Source: Phlebotomus papatasi (lineage: Eukaryota; Arthropoda; Insecta; Diptera; Psychodidae). Taken from it: a stretch of 64,000 nt of DNA. The notes below the pieces were generated by a model that did not search any database, was not told the origin of the DNA, and saw nothing but the letters and a program-made list of their open reading frames with translations. Below, piece after piece: positions 10,220 to 22,139 of the stretch. Position numbers and translations under genes: made by a program. Every line of letters starts with the position of its first letter. Position 1 is the first letter of the stretch. The DNA is taken from contig NW_026604946.1 in NCBI RefSeq assembly GCF_024763615.1, positions 32,917 to 96,916 on the forward strand, given 5' to 3'.

Positions 10220-13163
10220 AATCGTAGTGATTTTAGAAGAAAAAGTTTAAATTTCAAACGATTATTGCTGTAAAATTCAACTTACACTTGAAAATTAAAC
10301 TATCAGTTGAAAATTTAACTTTAGTTGAATATTCAACTGAAAGTTGAAATTTTCATCTGATTATTGTGGCAATTTTAAACCTTGAGTTGAGCTTTTGAAC
10401 GATTATCGTTGTAAAATTCAACTTTACTTGAATTTTCAACCAATTATCGTTGTAATGAAAAGCCCACTGCGGCGGCGGCGTTAGAAATTCACAAAGGTGT
10501 CATTGTGCAGCACAAGTGCAAAAGGAAGCTGACAATATCAACAGTTTTTCACTATTTTACGGTAAGTTTTTGACAATTTTCCTAAACCCAGGGACACAGG
10601 AAGTCAGATAGATTTCCTGGATTGTGAGAAATTCACGCTAAAAGATAGGATTTCTATGAATCGTTGGAATACATTCAATACCATTAGCTCCACGCATGGA
10701 AATCTGAATCTGACTGTCTGAGTTCCCAAAATACACAAATTCAGACAAAAGAAAACTCTAGTGCCCCAAACGTATCTCCTTTAAGCTTCAAAGGACTTAA
10801 GAACGACAAAACAGTGGGCAAAAAATATTTTTTGCTCATTAGAAAGAAACAAAGACAAAAGTGTTCCAGCTTTGCGAAATGCTCGAATTCGTGTCTTAAA
10901 TTTTGTTCTCCTAAGGGAATTTTTCATAATTCAGCTATTTTAATAAAAAAATTTAATAAGCCAATTTATTTATAATTGATATATCCAAATTCAAAGGGAA
11001 GAGTACAATTCAGTTCAAGAAAAAAAAACAATTCAGTTCTATTCAACTTGAAATAAAAATTCGCATATCTTTCATTCCTAAATATTTTGGATAGTATATC
11101 TGAATGGCAAAACTATTACTAATATAATTAAATTTTTGACCAAATTTAATGTTTTGCTAACCAAATTTGTTTTTTACTATTTTATGTTTTTGTCATATGA
11201 ATTAATTTTATCTGTTAGTAAATCGGAATGCATCAAACCTTGTAAAATGAAAATATTTACGGATAAATATCTATTTCGTGAGTCGAGTATTCCGCAAATC
11301 TAGGACCTCTAGGACGCTTTGTCATCCATTTTTTTTTTATAATTTTGGATATAGAATATAGAGAATTAGTTTTCTTTTAAATTTATTTTGACCTTAATAT
11401 TCACAGGCTTGCAGAAATATTAAAAATATTAAACCACCAGAGGGACTGCTATCCATAAAAATATTAGGTGAGTTTACTCTATAAAAATTTTGCAAGCTTT
11501 AGGGCAGAATCACATTGACAGTGAAATGCTCACCGTCACCGTCAAAGTCCTCACCGTATTTAGTTGATTTACGCATTTTCATTGTAATTTTTACGCAAAT
11601 TCTCAATTACCGTGTTACATTATCTCATACTCGGTGGCACTAGGTGAAAATGGTATAAGAAAATTGAAGAAATAAAATGAAAATGCGATAAACGATGAGC
11701 AAAAAAACTATACGAAAAACTGAAGCAAAAAAAATCCTACAGTTTTTTTTGCTTACTAATCGTATTTTCGTTTTATTTATTCAATTCTCTTATATTATTT
11801 TCACCTAGTGCCACCGAGTATGAGAAAGGGTAATGGAAAATTTGCGTAATAATTGCAATGAAAATGCGTAAATCAACTAAATACGGTGAGGGCTTTGACG
11901 GTGACGGTGAGCATTTTACTGTCAATGTGATTCTGCCCTTATGGTTGTAGAGATATAAGTAGTCGTTTTTTGAATTGATTTAAGTTTGTGTGTAATTTTT
12001 TCTTATGTAGTCTTATATAAAATTACAACATTTAAATTAAACTATTTTTTTCTGAAATTTTCAATTAAAAATCTTTAAAATTCAGCCATTGGGTTCTGAT
12101 TTTCAGACACTTATTTTGTATAAATATGCTTTTCCTTGGACAAGATTTCTCTCAGAATGTCTTTATCAGAAATCCAAAAAAACTAAATATATTTAGTCTG
12201 TTAGCTGATGACTTAAACTTGTATTTGAACGGTAGATTTTTTTTCAAATAAAATTTGGATTTTTGATAGAATTTTATACAAAATATGTAAATACAATTTT
12301 CGGGTCATTACATCACGTTTTGTCTAGTAATATAAGTTGTTATCAAGATAAAAAATTCTACAGTTTAAATACGAGTTTAACTCATCAGTTAACAGGAGAT
12401 ATTTAGTTTTTTGATGTCAGTTGAACATACTCTGAAAAATCTTGTCACCGAAAACCATAAGATTTTCAAAAAATCTGGTCCCATACAAATGAATTTTTTA
12501 AAATTTTGAATTGAAAATTCAAAATTTATTATTTATTATTTTTTTGATTATTAATTAAACTCGAATTAATTTTTTTGTTTATTAAGTTAAAATGAGATGT
12601 CAGGGAAATATGCTGTTTTTTCTTAGAATGCACGACCCACATAATTGCATAGAATAACATAGTAATTTTAAAACTTCCCTAAAAATGCTTGTATTATTAC
12701 AAAATTTTTCCCATAACTTACTCTTTTATTTACAATTTTTATTCTTTTTTTTTTTAGAATAGGACATTCCTGATTATATCACTGGAAACTGATCCATAGA
12801 AAATGCTGTGGAAAGCGCTTTCAGAGTGGTTATTCGTTGTTCAAGATATTTAAAAAATAACTGTTATAAGATGAAGAAAATAATAAAAATACTACTGTAT
12901 TTTATTCAAATTTGTTTTATTAAGAAACAAACTGAAAGAAAATTCAACTAAAAAAATAATTAACTAAATTAATTTAACTAACCAAATTAAACAGAAAAAT
13001 AATTCAGCCCGCAAAATTCAACTTTAGAAATATTAAACTAAAAATTTTCAACTTAAAAAAAATTCAACGGGTTAAATTCAACTATAGATATTCAGCGAAA
13101 ACTGCTACGATAATCGATTTACTCCCATTACACGCGATAATCGTAGTAATTATTTTTTACTGT
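10220..13163. mobile_element. 2.9-kb non-coding insertion inside H copy 4
   Basis: This segment interrupts an H copy. Both ends carry an AATCGTAGT(G/A)ATT block, in direct orientation, near 10220 and 13140. Both flanks are crowded with short ATTCAACT / AGTTGAAT words in both orientations (10250-10450 and 12920-13100). No transposase, reverse transcriptase or other frame is recognisable; the interior is very AT-rich. The exact termini, target duplication and class are unresolved. It hosts a MITE at 11502-11938. Confidence 0.55.
11502..11938. mobile_element. 437-bp foldback MITE, PIF/Harbinger-like
   Basis: The element begins GGGCAGAATCACATTGACAG and ends with its reverse complement. The two arms stay complementary for roughly 200 bp each and leave only a short loop near 11718-11738. 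It is flanked by TTA on each side (11499-11501 and 11939-11941). A three-base TTA/TAA duplication is the hallmark of PIF/Harbinger-type transposition. No coding capacity. Confidence 0.85.
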
Positions 13164-14856
13164 GTAGTCTGAGTGGAAAATGATGTATGGACGAAATGTA
13201 GAGACAAATGTGCTCTACAATTATGTCGAAGTAATCATCAAAATAGGTTCAGCGACAGTCGAGATAATTGAGGTTATGTGATATTGAAATTGATTTTTCG
13301 ACTGTGGCGCCCCTGGTGTTGGTCCCACGAAGTTCAAATATTCTAGAAAGTTGTAGCGTTTGATGAGATCTTTCGTTTAAGCCCTCATTCATCAAAATCG
13401 GTCACATAGAACCGGAGATATGATTTTTTGAATTTTGTGAACTTTGACCCCTCATATCTCCGGTTCTATTGAAACCACAGCGCACTTACGCACCATTTTG
13501 GAAACGTCCTAGACTGGACTACAACTTACTAAAATTTCATTAACTTGCACAATGCCGTTTTTGAGAACAATGTCTTTGAATTTCGATGAATTTTGACGCT
13601 ATCACAGCGCCACCTGTGGTGACTTTTTGAACTTCCATCTGAAAGTGCTCATCTAGACGAAACCAAAAAGTTAAAATTTAGGTCGATATGTTAATTAGAA
13701 CCGGAGATAGAGGCCGGTCAATGTTCGAACTTTGACCCCTTATAGCTCGGGTCAGGGGTTATGGATCGACTTCAGGTTTTTTTTGTTTGATAGGTATAAT
13801 CAACGGCTACAACATACTAAAATTTCAGCCCGATTGCATAAGGAATTTTTGAGTTATTTAACTTTTAAGATTTAAAAATTTTCTTTTTAATAATAGCGCC
13901 CCTAGCTGTGGTTTTATGAACTTGCGATGTTAGAAGGGGAAGTGGCATTTCACGAGAGCTTTCCAAAAAGCCCTCCTTTTTTAAATTCTGACAATTAGAA
14001 CCGGAGTTATGGCCATTTTAATAAATTTTTTTTGGACCCTTATAGCTCGGGTCAGGGGGGTCGGGGGACCTTAAGTTTGGTATTGATGGAAAGCTCTAAG
14101 GCCCAGCTATAACATACTAAAATTTGAGCCCGCTCGATGCCATAGGGGCGGAGCTATTGAGAAAACAAAAAAGGGGGGTCTTCAAAATGTAGGAAGGAGG
14201 GGTGGGGGGTGGGGGGTCAATGCACCATGTTGCAATTTTCATGCGATATTTAACCTTTGCCGAAAACCGCAAGTCAATATCTTTTTTAGTTTAGGAGCTA
14301 TTAAGCTCCAAAGAGCGGCCGGACGGCCGGCCGGGAACGTAACTTAGCCCCCCTTATATTCGTAATCAGGAAGTGGCGAAACACATTTTGGCCAAGTTTG
14401 AGCGCGATCGGACGACATGAAATTTTGTTAGGATTATAGTAGGTGAGATTGTTAAGAATCTCACCTAATACTTACCTAATATAGTTGTTTCTGAGTTTCT
14501 CTATTAAGCGTTTATTTGTGTAGCTTCTGAGCTGTTTCACGGGGATTTTTTTTTGGAAAGCTGTTTGTTCCACGGGGTTCTTCTAGGAAAGCTGTTCTAC
14601 AGGATTCTTCTTTGAAAATTGTTCCACGGGGTTCTTGGAAACTTCCTCTTGATTATGAAACGATGAATTCTGCCGGATACAGCCACCGTTAAACAAACAA
14701 AACACTTCTGGGACACTTTTTCGTCGCAATTATTTTCTATTGAGGCACAAAAAAACAAGAATTAATTGTCTTATTACTTAAGACATATATTATCTCATTG
14801 ATTAATATACTTACTCTCTCAAAATTCACTTAAAACACTTGGAAATTCGCGTTTTT

Positions 14857-15141
14857 CTATTGCGCGTCTCTATGCGCCACATTTGCTGAAGAAAAGGGAA
14901 GTGAGCGTGTATGATAGGGAAGTGAGCGTGTATACACGCTCACTTCCCTATCTACATTCAGAGCGGCAATGGCGAAGTTCTCCCGAAACATCTTCGTTTC
15001 GCTAACGAGGAGGTAATTCGTGACGCTTCGTTTTTTCTTCGTATGAACCCGGACAACTCGCTTGACAGTGCGTATTACATCCTCACAAAAAATCCCAGAT
15101 ATAGTAATTAACCCGAGTAGGGATTGTAAAAGTAATTTCAA
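14857..15141 (-). CDS. Hypothetical small open frame, possible exon (copy 1)
   Basis: A minus-strand frame of 94 codons is open here. Its first part is strongly hydrophobic (LLLQSLLGLITISG) and is followed by a basic stretch with KKKR, reminiscent of a secreted precursor. However, it starts at TTG rather than ATG; the first ATG is about codon 51. If real, it is more likely part of a spliced gene. A pyrimidine-rich stretch ending in GAG precedes the GC-richer part, and a GT follows the residues IAALN, so an exon of roughly 80-110 bp is conceivable. The last 30 codons run across the 40-bp palindrome and look fortuitous. No family is recognised. An identical frame occurs in unit 2. Confidence 0.2.
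   Translation of the reverse strand: MKLLLQSLLGLITISGIFCEDVIRTVKRVVRVHTKKKRSVTNYLLVSETKMFRENFAIAALNVDREVSVYTRSLPYHTRSLPFSSANVAHRDAQ
14913..14952. repeat. 40-bp perfect palindrome, unit 1
   Basis: Two 20-bp arms reading GATAGGGAAGTGAGCGTGTA and its exact reverse complement are joined without a spacer. An extra direct copy of GGGAAGTGAGCGTGTAT lies just upstream (14896-14912). Such a structure can extrude as a cruciform. Confidence 0.95.
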
Positions 15142-15379
15142 AATGTTGAATAAATTTTAAACGCCTTGAAATGATTTCTTAAAGGAAAAATTATAGTTTA
15201 CGAATAAATATATTTATAGTATATATTGATTTAGGCAAAAATGTTCAGTACAAAGTTACATCCACAGACTGAAAAATTTAAACGTTCCATCTGTAGTCAA
15301 TAATATTACAGATAGTATTTAGTATTTGTCATGTATTGACTGAAGTGATAATGTATGGGTAAGCCCGACCCGGCTATAA

Positions 15380-17197
15380 AAGGGACAGATAATCCTAACC
15401 GGCTTATGTAGGTGAGATTCTTAACGTGAGCTAACTCGGAGTGCATGCAAATTCGATTTAGAGCTGAAGTTGGGAGACGCCATTCAGTTATCTTGAATAA
15501 AATTCGTGAAATTATACAAATTTTGTATTTAAACCAAAATATCAAGGATTTGGATGAACTGACAGAAAAGTGTTATATGGGTGAAATGTAGACCAGAATG
15601 TTCTCTATAATTTTTCCATAGAACATGATCTCATCGATTACTCAGAAGTCAAGATAATCGAGGTTTTTTGTTTCTTATCTCGTTTTTTCATCCAGAGTTC
15701 CCCAAGTAGTCATTTGTTGAACTTCAACTATATCAAAGAATTGTTGTCTTTTGTGGGACTTTCCATTCAAAACCCTATTTTAAGTGTCTTGGTGGAGTAG
15801 AGGCAGTCAAATTGGCATCTGAGTGATTTCAAAGCGTTATTATGGGAAAAATCAATTTTTTCACACCTTAACGGCAAAATCTGAGTAATAGCTTAGTCTG
15901 AGTGGAAAATGATGTATGGACGAAATATAGAGACAAATGTGCTCTACAATTATGTCGAAGTAATCATCAAAATCGGTTCAGCGACAGTCGAGATAATTGA
16001 GGTTATGTGATATTGAAATTAGTTTTTCGACTGTGGCGCCCCTGGTGTTGGTCCCACGAAGTTCAAATGTTCTAGAAAGTTGTAGTATTTGGTGAGATCT
16101 TTCGTTTAAGCCCTCATTCATCAAAATCGGTCACATAGAACCGTAGATATGATTTTTTAAATTTTGTGAACTTTGACCCCTCATATCTCCGGTTCTATTG
16201 AAACCACAGCGCACATACGCACCATTTTGGAAACGTCCTAGACTGGACTACAACATACTAAAATTTCATTAACTTGCACAATGCCGTTTTTGAGAAAAGT
16301 GACTTTGAATTTCGATGAATTTTGACGCTATCACAGCGCCACCTATGGTGACTTTTTGAACTTCCATCTGAAAGTGCTCATCGAGGCGAAACCAAAAAGG
16401 TAAAATTTAGGTTGCTATGTTAATTAGAACCGGAGATAGAGGCCGGTCAATGTTCGAACTTTGACCCCTTATAGCTCGGGTCAGGGGTTATGGATCGAAT
16501 TAAGGTTTTTTTTGTTTGATAGGTATAATCAACGGCTACAACATACTAAAATTTCAGCCCGATTGCATAAGGAATTTTTGAGTTATTTAACTTTTAAGAT
16601 TTAAAAATTTTCTTTTTAAAAAAAGCGCCCCTAGCGGTGGTTTTATAAACTTGCGATGTTAGAAGGGGAAGTGGCATTTCACGAGAGCTTTCCAAAAAGC
16701 CCTCCTTTTTTAAATTCTGACAATTAGAACCGGAGTTATGGCCATTTTAATAAATTTTTTTTGGACCCTTATAGCTCGGGTCAGGGGGGTCGGGGGACCT
16801 TAAGTTTGGTATTGATGGAAAGCTCTAAGGCCCAGCTATAACATACTAAAATTTGAGCCCGCTCGATGCCATAGGGGCGGAGCTATTGAGAAAACAAAAA
16901 AGGGGGGTCTTCAAAATGTAGGAAGGAGGGGTGGGGGGTGGGGGGTCAATGCACCATGTTGCAATTTTCATGCGATATTTAACCTTTGCCGAAAACCGCA
17001 AGTCAATATCTTTTTTAGTTTAGGAGCTATTAAGCTCCAAAGAGCGGCCGGACGGCCGGCCGGGAACGTAACTTAGCCCCCCTTATATTCGTAATCAGGA
17101 AGTGGCGAAACACATTTTGGCCAAGTTTGAGCGCGATCGGACGACATGAAATTTTGTTAGGATTATAGTAGGTGAGATTGTTAAGAATCTCACCTAA
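15380..17197 (+). mobile_element. Element H copy 5, full length, chimeric
   Basis: The 5' end AAGGGACAGATAATCC is at 15380 and the 3' hairpin ends at 17197 (1,818 bp), followed by TA. Left of about 16648 the sequence matches copy 6, and right of it copy 4, including shared variants such as CATGCGATATTTAACC. The copy is therefore the recombinant product at the centre of the tandem duplication. Confidence 0.9.
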
Positions 17198-17585
17198 TAC
17201 TTACCTAATATAGTTGTTTCTGAGTTTCTCTATTAAGCGTTTATTTGTGTAGCTTCTGAGCTGTTTCACGGGGATTTTTTTTTGGAAAGCTGTTTGTTCC
17301 ACGGGGTTCTTCTAGGAAAGCTGTTCTACAGGATTCTTCTTTGAAAATTGTTCCACGGGGTTCTTGGAAACTTCCTCTTGATTATGAAACGATGAATTCT
17401 GCCGGATACAGCCACCGTTAAACAAACAAAACACTTCTGGGACACTTTTTCGTCGCAATTATTTTCTATTGAGGCACAAAAAAACAAGAATTAATTGTCT
17501 TATTACTTAAGACATATATTATCTCATTGATTAATATACTTACTCTCTCAAAATTCACTTAAAACACTTGGAAATTCGCGTTTTT

Positions 17586-17870
17586 CTATTGCGCGTCTCT
17601 ATGCGCCACATTTGCTGAAGAAAAGGGAAGTGAGCGTGTATGATAGGGAAGTGAGCGTGTATACACGCTCACTTCCCTATCTACATTCAGAGCGGCAATG
17701 GCGAAGTTCTCCCGAAACATCTTCGTTTCGCTAACGAGGAGGTAATTCGTGACGCTTCGTTTTTTCTTCGTATGAACCCGGACAACTCGCTTGACAGTGC
17801 GTATTACATCCTCACAAAAAATCCCAGATATAGTAATTAACCCGAGTAGGGATTGTAAAAGTAATTTCAA
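17586..17870 (-). CDS. Hypothetical small open frame, possible exon (copy 2)
   Basis: This is the duplicate of the frame at 14857-15141, with the same translation. It shares the same weaknesses: no ATG at the hydrophobic start and no known family. Confidence 0.2.
   Translation of the reverse strand: MKLLLQSLLGLITISGIFCEDVIRTVKRVVRVHTKKKRSVTNYLLVSETKMFRENFAIAALNVDREVSVYTRSLPYHTRSLPFSSANVAHRDAQ
17642..17681. repeat. 40-bp perfect palindrome, unit 2
   Basis: Exact duplicate of the palindrome at 14913-14952, offset by 2,729 bp. Confidence 0.95.
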
Positions 17871-18108
17871 AATGTTGAATAAATTTTAAACGCCTTGAAA
17901 TGATTTCTTAAAGGAAAAATTATAGTTTACGAATAAATATATTTATAGTATATATTGATTTAGGCAAAAATGTTCAGTACAAAGTTACATCCACAGACTG
18001 AAAAATTTAAACGTTCCATCTGTAGTCAATAATATTACAGATAGTATTTAGTATTTGTCATGTATTGACTGAAGTGATAATGTATGGGTAAGCCCGACCC
18101 GGCTATAA

Positions 18109-19935
18109 AAGGGACAGATAATCCTAACCGGCTTATGTAGGTGAGATTCTTAACGTGAGCTAACTCGGAGTGCATGCAAATTCGATTTAGAGCTGAAGTT
18201 GGGAGACGCCATTCAGTTATCTTGAATAAAATTCGTGAAATTATACAAATTTTGTATTTAAACCAAAATATCAAGGATTTGGATGAACTGACAGAAAAGT
18301 GTTATATGGGTGAAATGTAGACCAGAATGTTCTCTATAATTTTTCCATAGAACATGATCTCATCGATTACTCAGAAGTCAAGATAATCGAGGTTTTTTGT
18401 TTCTTAACTCGTTTTTTCATCCAGAGTGCCCCAAGTAGTCATTTGTTGAACTTCAACTATATCAAAGAATTGTTGTCTTTTGTGGGACTTTCCATTCAAA
18501 ACCCTATTTTAAGTGTCTTGGTGGAGTAGAGGCAGTCAAATTGGCATCTGAGTGATTTCAAAGCGTTATTATGGGAAAAATCAATTTTTTCACACCTTAA
18601 CGGCAAAATCTGAGTAATAGCTTAGTCTGAGTGGAAAATGATGTATGGACGAAATATAGAGACAAATGTGCTCTACAATTATGTCGAAGTAATCATCAAA
18701 ATCGGTTCAGCGACAGTCGAGATAATTGAGGTTATGTGATATTGAAATTAGTTTTTCGACTGTGGCGCCCCTGGTGTTGGTCCCACGAAGTTCAAATGTT
18801 CTAGAAAGTTGTAGTATTTGGTGAGATCTTTCGTTTAAGCCCTCATTCATCAAAATCGGTCACATAGAACCGTAGATATGATTTTTTAAATTTTGTGAAC
18901 TTTGACCCCTCATATCTCCGGTTCTATTGAAACCACAGCGCACATACGCACCATTTTGGAAACGTCCTAGACTGGACTACAACATACTAAAATTTCATTA
19001 ACTTGCACAATGCCGTTTTTGAGAAAAGTGACTTTGAATTTCGATGAATTTTGACGCTATCACAGCGCCACCTATGGTGACTTTTTGAACTTCCATCTGA
19101 AAGTGCTCATCGAGGCGAAACCAAAAAGGTAAAATTTAGGTTGCTATGTTAATTAGAACCGGAGATAGAGGCCGGTCAATGTTCGAACTTTGACCCCTTA
19201 TAGCTCGGGTCAGGGGTTATGGATCGAATTAAGGTTTTTTTTGTTTGATAGGTATAATCAACGGCTACAACATACTAAAATTTCAGCCCGATTGCATAAG
19301 GAATTTTTGAGTTATTTAACTTTTAAGATTTAAAAATTTTCTTTTTAAAAAAAGCGCCCCTAGCGGTGGTTTTATAAACTTGCGATGTTATAAGGAAAAG
19401 TGGCATTTCACGAGAGCTTTCCAAAAAGCCCTCATTTTTTAAATTCTGACAATTAGAACCGGAGTTATGGCCATTTTAAGAAAATTTTTTTGGACCCTTA
19501 TAGCTCGGGTCAGGGGGGTCGGGGGACCTTAAGTTTGGTATTGATGGAAAGCTCTAAGGCCCAGCTATAACATACTAAAATTTGAGCCCGCTCGATGCCA
19601 TAGGGCCGGAGCTATTGAGAAAACAAAAAAAGGGGGGTCTTCAAAATGGCGGAAGGAGGGGTGGGGGGTGGGGGGTCAATGCACCATGTTGCAATTTTCA
19701 TACGATATTTAACCTTTGCCGAAAACCGCAAGTCGATATCTTTTTTAGTTTAGGAGCTATTAAGCTCCAAAGAGCGGCCGGACGGCCGGCCGGCCGGCCG
19801 GGAACGTAACTTAGCCCCCCATATATTCGTGATCAGGAAGTGGCGAAACACATTTTGGCCAAGTTTGAGCGCGATCGGAGGACATGAAATTTTGTTAGGA
19901 TTATAGTAGGTGAGATTGTTAAGAATCTCACCTAA
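18109..19935 (+). mobile_element. Element H copy 6, full length
   Basis: It begins AAGGGACAGATAATCC at 18109 and ends with the 3' hairpin and CACCTAA at 19935, followed by TA. Its GC tract (19778-19800) is CCGG-rich. The 5' 1.27 kb is shared with copy 5 through the tandem duplication; the 3' part is private (for example ATAAGGAAAAGTGG after the breakpoint). Confidence 0.9.
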
Positions 19936-20824
19936 TAGAGTTCAGAACCGGATCGGGCCTCTTCTGCTATTAGCTCTTGAATAAAGGACATCTCAGTATT
20001 AAATATTACAAAGAAGAAAAAGAGGAATAGTTCAACCAATGATTAATTATTGAAAAATTAATTGCAATTACTACCAAAAAATGCTTTCTTACTGTTTCTA
20101 ATGGCATAAACATTCTTCTTTACGAAAACTATTTAAACTTCCGCCTATTTATATGAGCGATTGGAATTCATTATTAAAAGTTCGTCTTTATTTCTTGTAA
20201 ATTTCTATTCTTCCAGATTTAATTTCACACAGTCCGGCATGGGCAGCATAAGGTAATCTGGTACTCGGATTGTCTTATTTGCATACATTTTTTTCCGCAG
20301 CGATAAATAATAATTGAGAATTTACCATAATATTTTTTTGCAAAGAAAAGTCAACTCAGAAAATAAAAATATCATTAGTATGAAATATAAACCTGTCTTC
20401 CAAGTTTAGAAATAAATTTACTTCAATATTTAAATTGAAAATTAGATAAGAACAAAATTTCTTTTAATTGTGGTAATCAAAAGAATCACTCGGTCGGTCT
20501 ATGACATTTACACTTTACGTCTCATTTCTTGTCTCTGTCTTTTTCTCTGTGTATTTTCTAAGTGACAGACGCTCCAGAAGAACCAGCCAAAATATTTCCC
20601 AGTAATTAATAAAAGGTAAGTAATTATAATAGAAATTTATCATGAAGTCCCGTCTAAGATTAATGTGCATATAGTAGTGCAATTATTTTTCAACTTTCAT
20701 GGTTTTATTGACGATAAAATCTCACGAAATGTTCGTGCTGAAATGACGTCATCCATGGCATCACTTTCAGTATGAAAATTACGCATCAACTTTCATTTTT
20801 CCTTTACACATTCTTGGTGACTTC
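19936..20824. other. Unique AT-rich DNA, no gene seen
   Basis: No long frame, repeat or motif is recognised in this stretch. Confidence 0.45.
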
Positions 20825-21510
20825 TGCATTATCCTCCACATTCCTTCAGAAATTCTCCTTTCACTTCCACCAAATTCTTCTAGGAATGATCAGATATTGC
20901 TCTCACTTATGAGATCACTATCCCGGACAGTTTCTCCAAGATTTCTCCTCTCTCTTCCGCCACATTCGTCCAGGAACGACCAGATACAGTTTTTATTCAT
21001 GAGATGACTATCCCATACATTTTCTTCAGGATTTATCCTCTCTCTTCCACCACAATTGTCCAGGAATGACCAGATACTGCCTCCAGACATTATCCTCCAG
21101 GATTTCTCCTCTTTCTTCCTCCACAATTGTCCAGGAATGTGCAGATATTGCTTCCATTGATGAGATGACTATCCCGGACAGTTTTCTCCAAGATTTCTCC
21201 TCTCTCTTCCACCGTATTTGTCCAGGAATGACCAGATACAGTTTTTATTCATGAGATGACTATCCCAGACAATTTTATCAAGATTTATCCTTTCTGTTCC
21301 ACGACATTCGTCCAGGAATGATCAGATACTGCCTTCAGACATTATTCCTCAGGATTTATCCTCTCTCTTCCACCACATTCGTCCAGGAACGACCAGATAC
21401 AGTTTTTATTCATGAGATGACTATCCCAGACATTTTCTCCAGAATTTCTCCTCTCCCTTCCTCCAAATTCATCCAGGAATGATCAGACACTGCTTCTGAT
21501 TATTTATTAT
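20825..21510. repeat. Degenerate minisatellite
   Basis: Words such as TCTTCCACCACATTCGTCCA, GGAATGACCAGATAC and CATGAGATGACTATCCC recur about every 60-95 bp with substitutions and length changes. On the minus strand parts of the array read as a repeated peptide with the core IWSFLDECGGRERRN (20890-21126), but stops interrupt it elsewhere, so coding use is doubtful. Confidence 0.8.
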
Positions 21511-21533
21511 ATACTTATAATCAGATACTGCTT

Positions 21534-21925
21534 ATATTAGATGAGTTCATATATTCTGTCAGTAGAAGAGGTCAAAAGTTTGGAGTGGTATATCTCAGCT
21601 CCTGATGAACATAATTGGATGGGTGAACTATTGTTGGAAAGCTTGGCTCATTAGCTTTTAGAATCTGGTATATGTAGTCTGCTATGAGTAAATAATGGTC
21701 ATCCAGAACCATTTATGTCGAAGAAGACACTTTTTGCAACGTCTTTTTTGGCCATCTACTACTGGGACCAGGAGTAACCCACAATTCTCGCACAAGGACT
21801 GTTTGTTAGAGGAACTCAAAAGGTACAATTTGTGGAAGAAACTTTTTTTTTGGACATTTTACTTTTTTTTTATTCATCCACTTTTGCAAGAATTTTAACA
21901 TTTTACACGCATAAAAAAATGACAG
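21534..21925 (+). repeat. Left terminal inverted repeat of the foldback element
   Basis: About 390 bp matching, in reverse complement, the right repeat. Shared landmarks are AGTTTGGAGTGGTATATCTC, CCAGAACCATTTATGTCGAA and GCAAGAATTTTAA. Indels and scattered substitutions separate the arms, so the copy is not recent. Confidence 0.9.
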
Positions 21926-22139
21926 AAATCCTTCTATCTCATTTTCTGGACAAAATAATGAAGATATCGACTTGGAATGTTCTAAGTACTCCCCCATAAG
22001 TTGATCCAAGGAATCCAGATATCACATCAATTTCATCCCCACGTCTATCCTTCTCCTCCAGAAAACACTCTTTTAGGATTTCAGTAATTTTAACTGCTCG
22101 AACTCCAAGAGAGAGCAGTTTTCACAATCGACTTTTTTT

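Larger units (their letters stand above)
10046..14468 (+). mobile_element. Element H copy 4, 5'-truncated and split by a 2.9-kb insertion
   Basis: The element is present as 10046-10219 (from AGTCATTTGTTGAACTTCAA to CGGCAAAATC) and 13164-14468 (from GTAGTCTGAGTGG to the 3' hairpin). The two parts are adjacent in intact copies apart from about 10 bp lost at the junction. A dCTCF-like GCGCCACCT motif lies at 13607-13615. The 3' end is followed by TA. From 13919 onward it belongs to the tandem-duplicated segment. Confidence 0.85.
14469..15379. other. Spacer between H copies, unit 1
   Basis: Between H copies 4 and 5 lies about 0.9 kb of non-H DNA. It contains three to four imperfect copies of a ~35-bp word with TTCCACGGGGTTCTT (14530-14630), the palindrome at 14913-14952, and a GC-richer exon-like stretch at 14950-15075. 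Confidence 0.6.
13919..16647. repeat. Tandem segmental duplication, unit 1 (2,729 bp)
   Basis: This unit repeats at 16648-19376 with an offset of exactly 2,729 bp. The only differences seen by eye in the stretches compared are at about 15678 and 15700. Both breakpoints fall in the same 14-bp stretch (AACTTGCGATGTTA) of element H. The first H copy differs from the second just left of it, and the second differs from the third just right of it. This is the pattern of unequal crossover between two H copies. Confidence 0.9.
16648..19376. repeat. Tandem segmental duplication, unit 2 (2,729 bp)
   Basis: Second unit of the duplication described at 13919-16647, ending inside H copy 6. It could in principle be an assembly artefact, but the two substitutions seen between units argue for two real copies. 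Confidence 0.88.

Noticed and set aside
20890..21254. Repeat-peptide frames in the minisatellite
   Set aside because: The peptide periodicity follows the DNA repeat and stops break it in neighbouring units.
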